A DNA stretch of 6,237 nucleotides from Actinomycetota bacterium (GTDB lineage Bacteria > Actinomycetota > Thermoleophilia > Gaiellales > Gaiellaceae), in the NCBI GenBank assembly GCA_003170995.1, contig PMXT01000079.1, positions 7,084 through 13,320 of the forward strand, written 5' to 3'. Shown piece by piece: positions 5,335-6,237 of the stretch (its first letter is position 1; every line of letters starts with the position of its first letter). A program made the translations under genes and the position numbers. The notes beneath the pieces are model-generated. The model was not told the origin of the DNA. It saw nothing but the letters and a program-made list of their open reading frames with translations, and did no database searches.

Positions 5335-6237
5335 CTACTTCTCTTGCGCGCTCTTCTCGGAGTCTTCTTCGCCGCCGTCGCTCGAGACGACGACCTTCTC
5401 GGGCTCTGGCTCTGGCTCTGGCTCGGGCTCGGGCTCTGGCTCGGGCTCTGGCTCGGGCTCTGGCTCTGGCTCTGGCTCTGGGCCCGGGATGATCTTGATC
5501 TCCACGTCTTCTGTGTCCTTCTTGCGGTCGACGATCAGAGTGGCGCCCGGCATCAGCTCGGCGCCGAGCACGAAGTCGGCGAGCGGGTCCTCGATCAGGC
5601 GCTGGATCGCCCGGCGCAGCGGACGGGCGCCCATGGCCGGGTCGAAGCCCTTCTCGACCAGCAGATCCTTGGCCTTGTCGGTCAGCTCGATCGTCACCTT
5701 GTGCACCGCTATCTGCTCGCGCAGCCGTTTCAGCATCAGGTCGATGATCTGCTTGATCTCGGCCTTCTCGAGCTTGTGGAAGACAATCACCTCGTCGATG
5801 CGGTTCAGAAGCTCGGGCCGGAAGACCTTCTTCAGCTCGCTCGTGACGCGCGACTTCATGTCGTCGTAGGAGAGGCCGGCGTCGTCGGAAGACGAAAAGC
5901 CAAGCGATTGGTTCTTGGAGATCTGAGCCGCGCCCAGGTTCGAGGTCATGATCACGATCGTGTTGCGGAAGTCGACCTTGCGCCCCTGCGAGTCGGTCAA
6001 CTTCCCGTCCTCGAGGATCTGCAAGAGGATGTTGAAGACATCGGGGTGAGCCTTCTCGACCTCGTCCATGAGCAGCACCGAATAGGGCTTGCGCCGCACC
6101 GACTCGGTCAGCTGGCCACCCTCGTCGTATCCGACGTAGCCCGGCGGCGAGCCGACCAGCCGCGACACGGAGTGCTTCTCCATGTACTCCGACATGTCGA
6201 CCTGGATCATCGCCTCCTCGTCGCCGAAGAGGAACTC
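5335..6237 (-). CDS. clpC: ClpC, AAA+ unfoldase of the Clp protease (C-terminal 300 residues)
   Basis: ClpC unfolds substrate proteins and threads them into the ClpP protease. The window holds only the end of the second AAA+ domain and the tail; the coding frame is open to the right edge. Numbering from the edge, [13 protein letters not shown] is at 10-22 and the pore loop GYVG at 33-36. Walker B is [10 protein letters not shown] (55-64, catalytic D58-E59) and sensor 1 is TSN (98-100). An LGF tripeptide at 112-114 sits where the ClpP-docking loop is expected. The arginine-finger region [10 protein letters not shown] is at 139-148 and sensor 2 GAR at 203-205. Walker A lies outside the window. 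The [12 protein letters not shown] and [14 protein letters not shown] wording fits ClpC rather than ClpB. After the small C-terminal domain, residues 253-280 are 14 Pro-Glu pairs, then an acidic and Ser-rich end (281-300). Such a tail is not usual for ClpC. The stop is TAG at 5337-5335. Confidence 0.96.
   Translation of the reverse strand, partial: EFLFGDEEAMIQVDMSEYMEKHSVSRLVGSPPGYVGYDEGGQLTESVRRKPYSVLLMDEVEKAHPDVFNILLQILEDGKLTDSQGRKVDFRNTIVIMTSNLGAAQISKNQSLGFSSSDDAGLSYDDMKSRVTSELKKVFRPELLNRIDEVIVFHKLEKAEIKQIIDLMLKRLREQIAVHKVTIELTDKAKDLLVEKGFDPAMGARPLRRAIQRLIEDPLADFVLGAELMPGATLIVDRKKDTEDVEIKIIPGPEPEPEPEPEPEPEPEPEPEPEPEPEPEKVVVSSDGGEEDSEKSAQEK
5401..5478 (-). repeat. Hexanucleotide tandem repeat (13 units) coding the Pro-Glu tail of ClpC
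   Basis: Thirteen head-to-tail units of KGGCTC (plus-strand reading, K = G or T) run without a break. On the coding strand each is GAG CCM, giving Glu-Pro with the proline codon CCA or CCC in a mixed order. Because the unit is two codons long, gain or loss of units by slippage changes tail length without shifting the frame. Flanking codons (CCA before, GAG after) extend the peptide to 14 Pro-Glu pairs. Confidence 0.95.

Noticed and set aside
5401..5478. Possible CRISPR or other spaced repeat array
   Set aside because: The units are contiguous 6-mers with no spacers and lie inside the clpC coding frame.
5274..5492. Plus-strand frame giving an Ala-Leu/Ala-Arg repeat peptide
   Set aside because: It is only the complement of the hexanucleotide repeat that codes the ClpC Pro-Glu tail.

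Overview
This window reads as a stretch of a high-GC actinobacterial chromosome. All eight genes lie on the minus strand, so transcription runs from right to left. GTG and TTG starts are used beside ATG. The gene order is clpC, small membrane protein, cupin, radA, disA, carD, ispD, ispF. This resembles the clpC-radA-disA and carD-ispD-ispF blocks known from Actinobacteria and partly from Firmicutes. The mixture suggests a deep-branching actinobacterium, perhaps Thermoleophilia (Solirubrobacterales or Gaiellales), but that placement is an inference and not proven here. Nothing points to a mobile element, a CRISPR array, a tRNA or an rRNA.

Right part (4803-6237): the last 300 codons of clpC, the AAA+ unfoldase partner of ClpP, end in an unusual run of 14 Pro-Glu dipeptides encoded by a hexanucleotide repeat. 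An unrecognised, probably membrane-anchored protein follows in the same reading frame. It has no good start codon upstream of its hydrophobic segment. A GC-rich hairpin followed by TTTT then probably ends this transcript.

Middle part (1668-4802): a small single-domain cupin, the DNA-repair ATPase gene radA and the diadenylate cyclase gene disA follow each other with short gaps. RadA and DisA work together at stalled forks and recombination intermediates. RadA is reported to restrain c-di-AMP synthesis by DisA in some bacteria.

Spacer 1395-1667 (273 bp): this is the only long non-coding gap. It holds several inverted repeats, including a near-perfect 32-bp dyad ending in a T-run (probable terminator or operator). 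Nearer carD it has a plausible sigma-70-type promoter whose -10 sits inside another palindrome.

Left part (1-1394): carD (RNA polymerase-binding regulator, TTG start with a strong Shine-Dalgarno), ispD and the first 40 codons of ispF. The last two are the cytidylyltransferase and cyclase of the non-mevalonate isoprenoid (MEP) pathway, and they overlap at their stop and start codons. Overall this is housekeeping and stress-response DNA. The unusual items are the ClpC tail, the small protein behind it, and the palindromic spacer ahead of carD.
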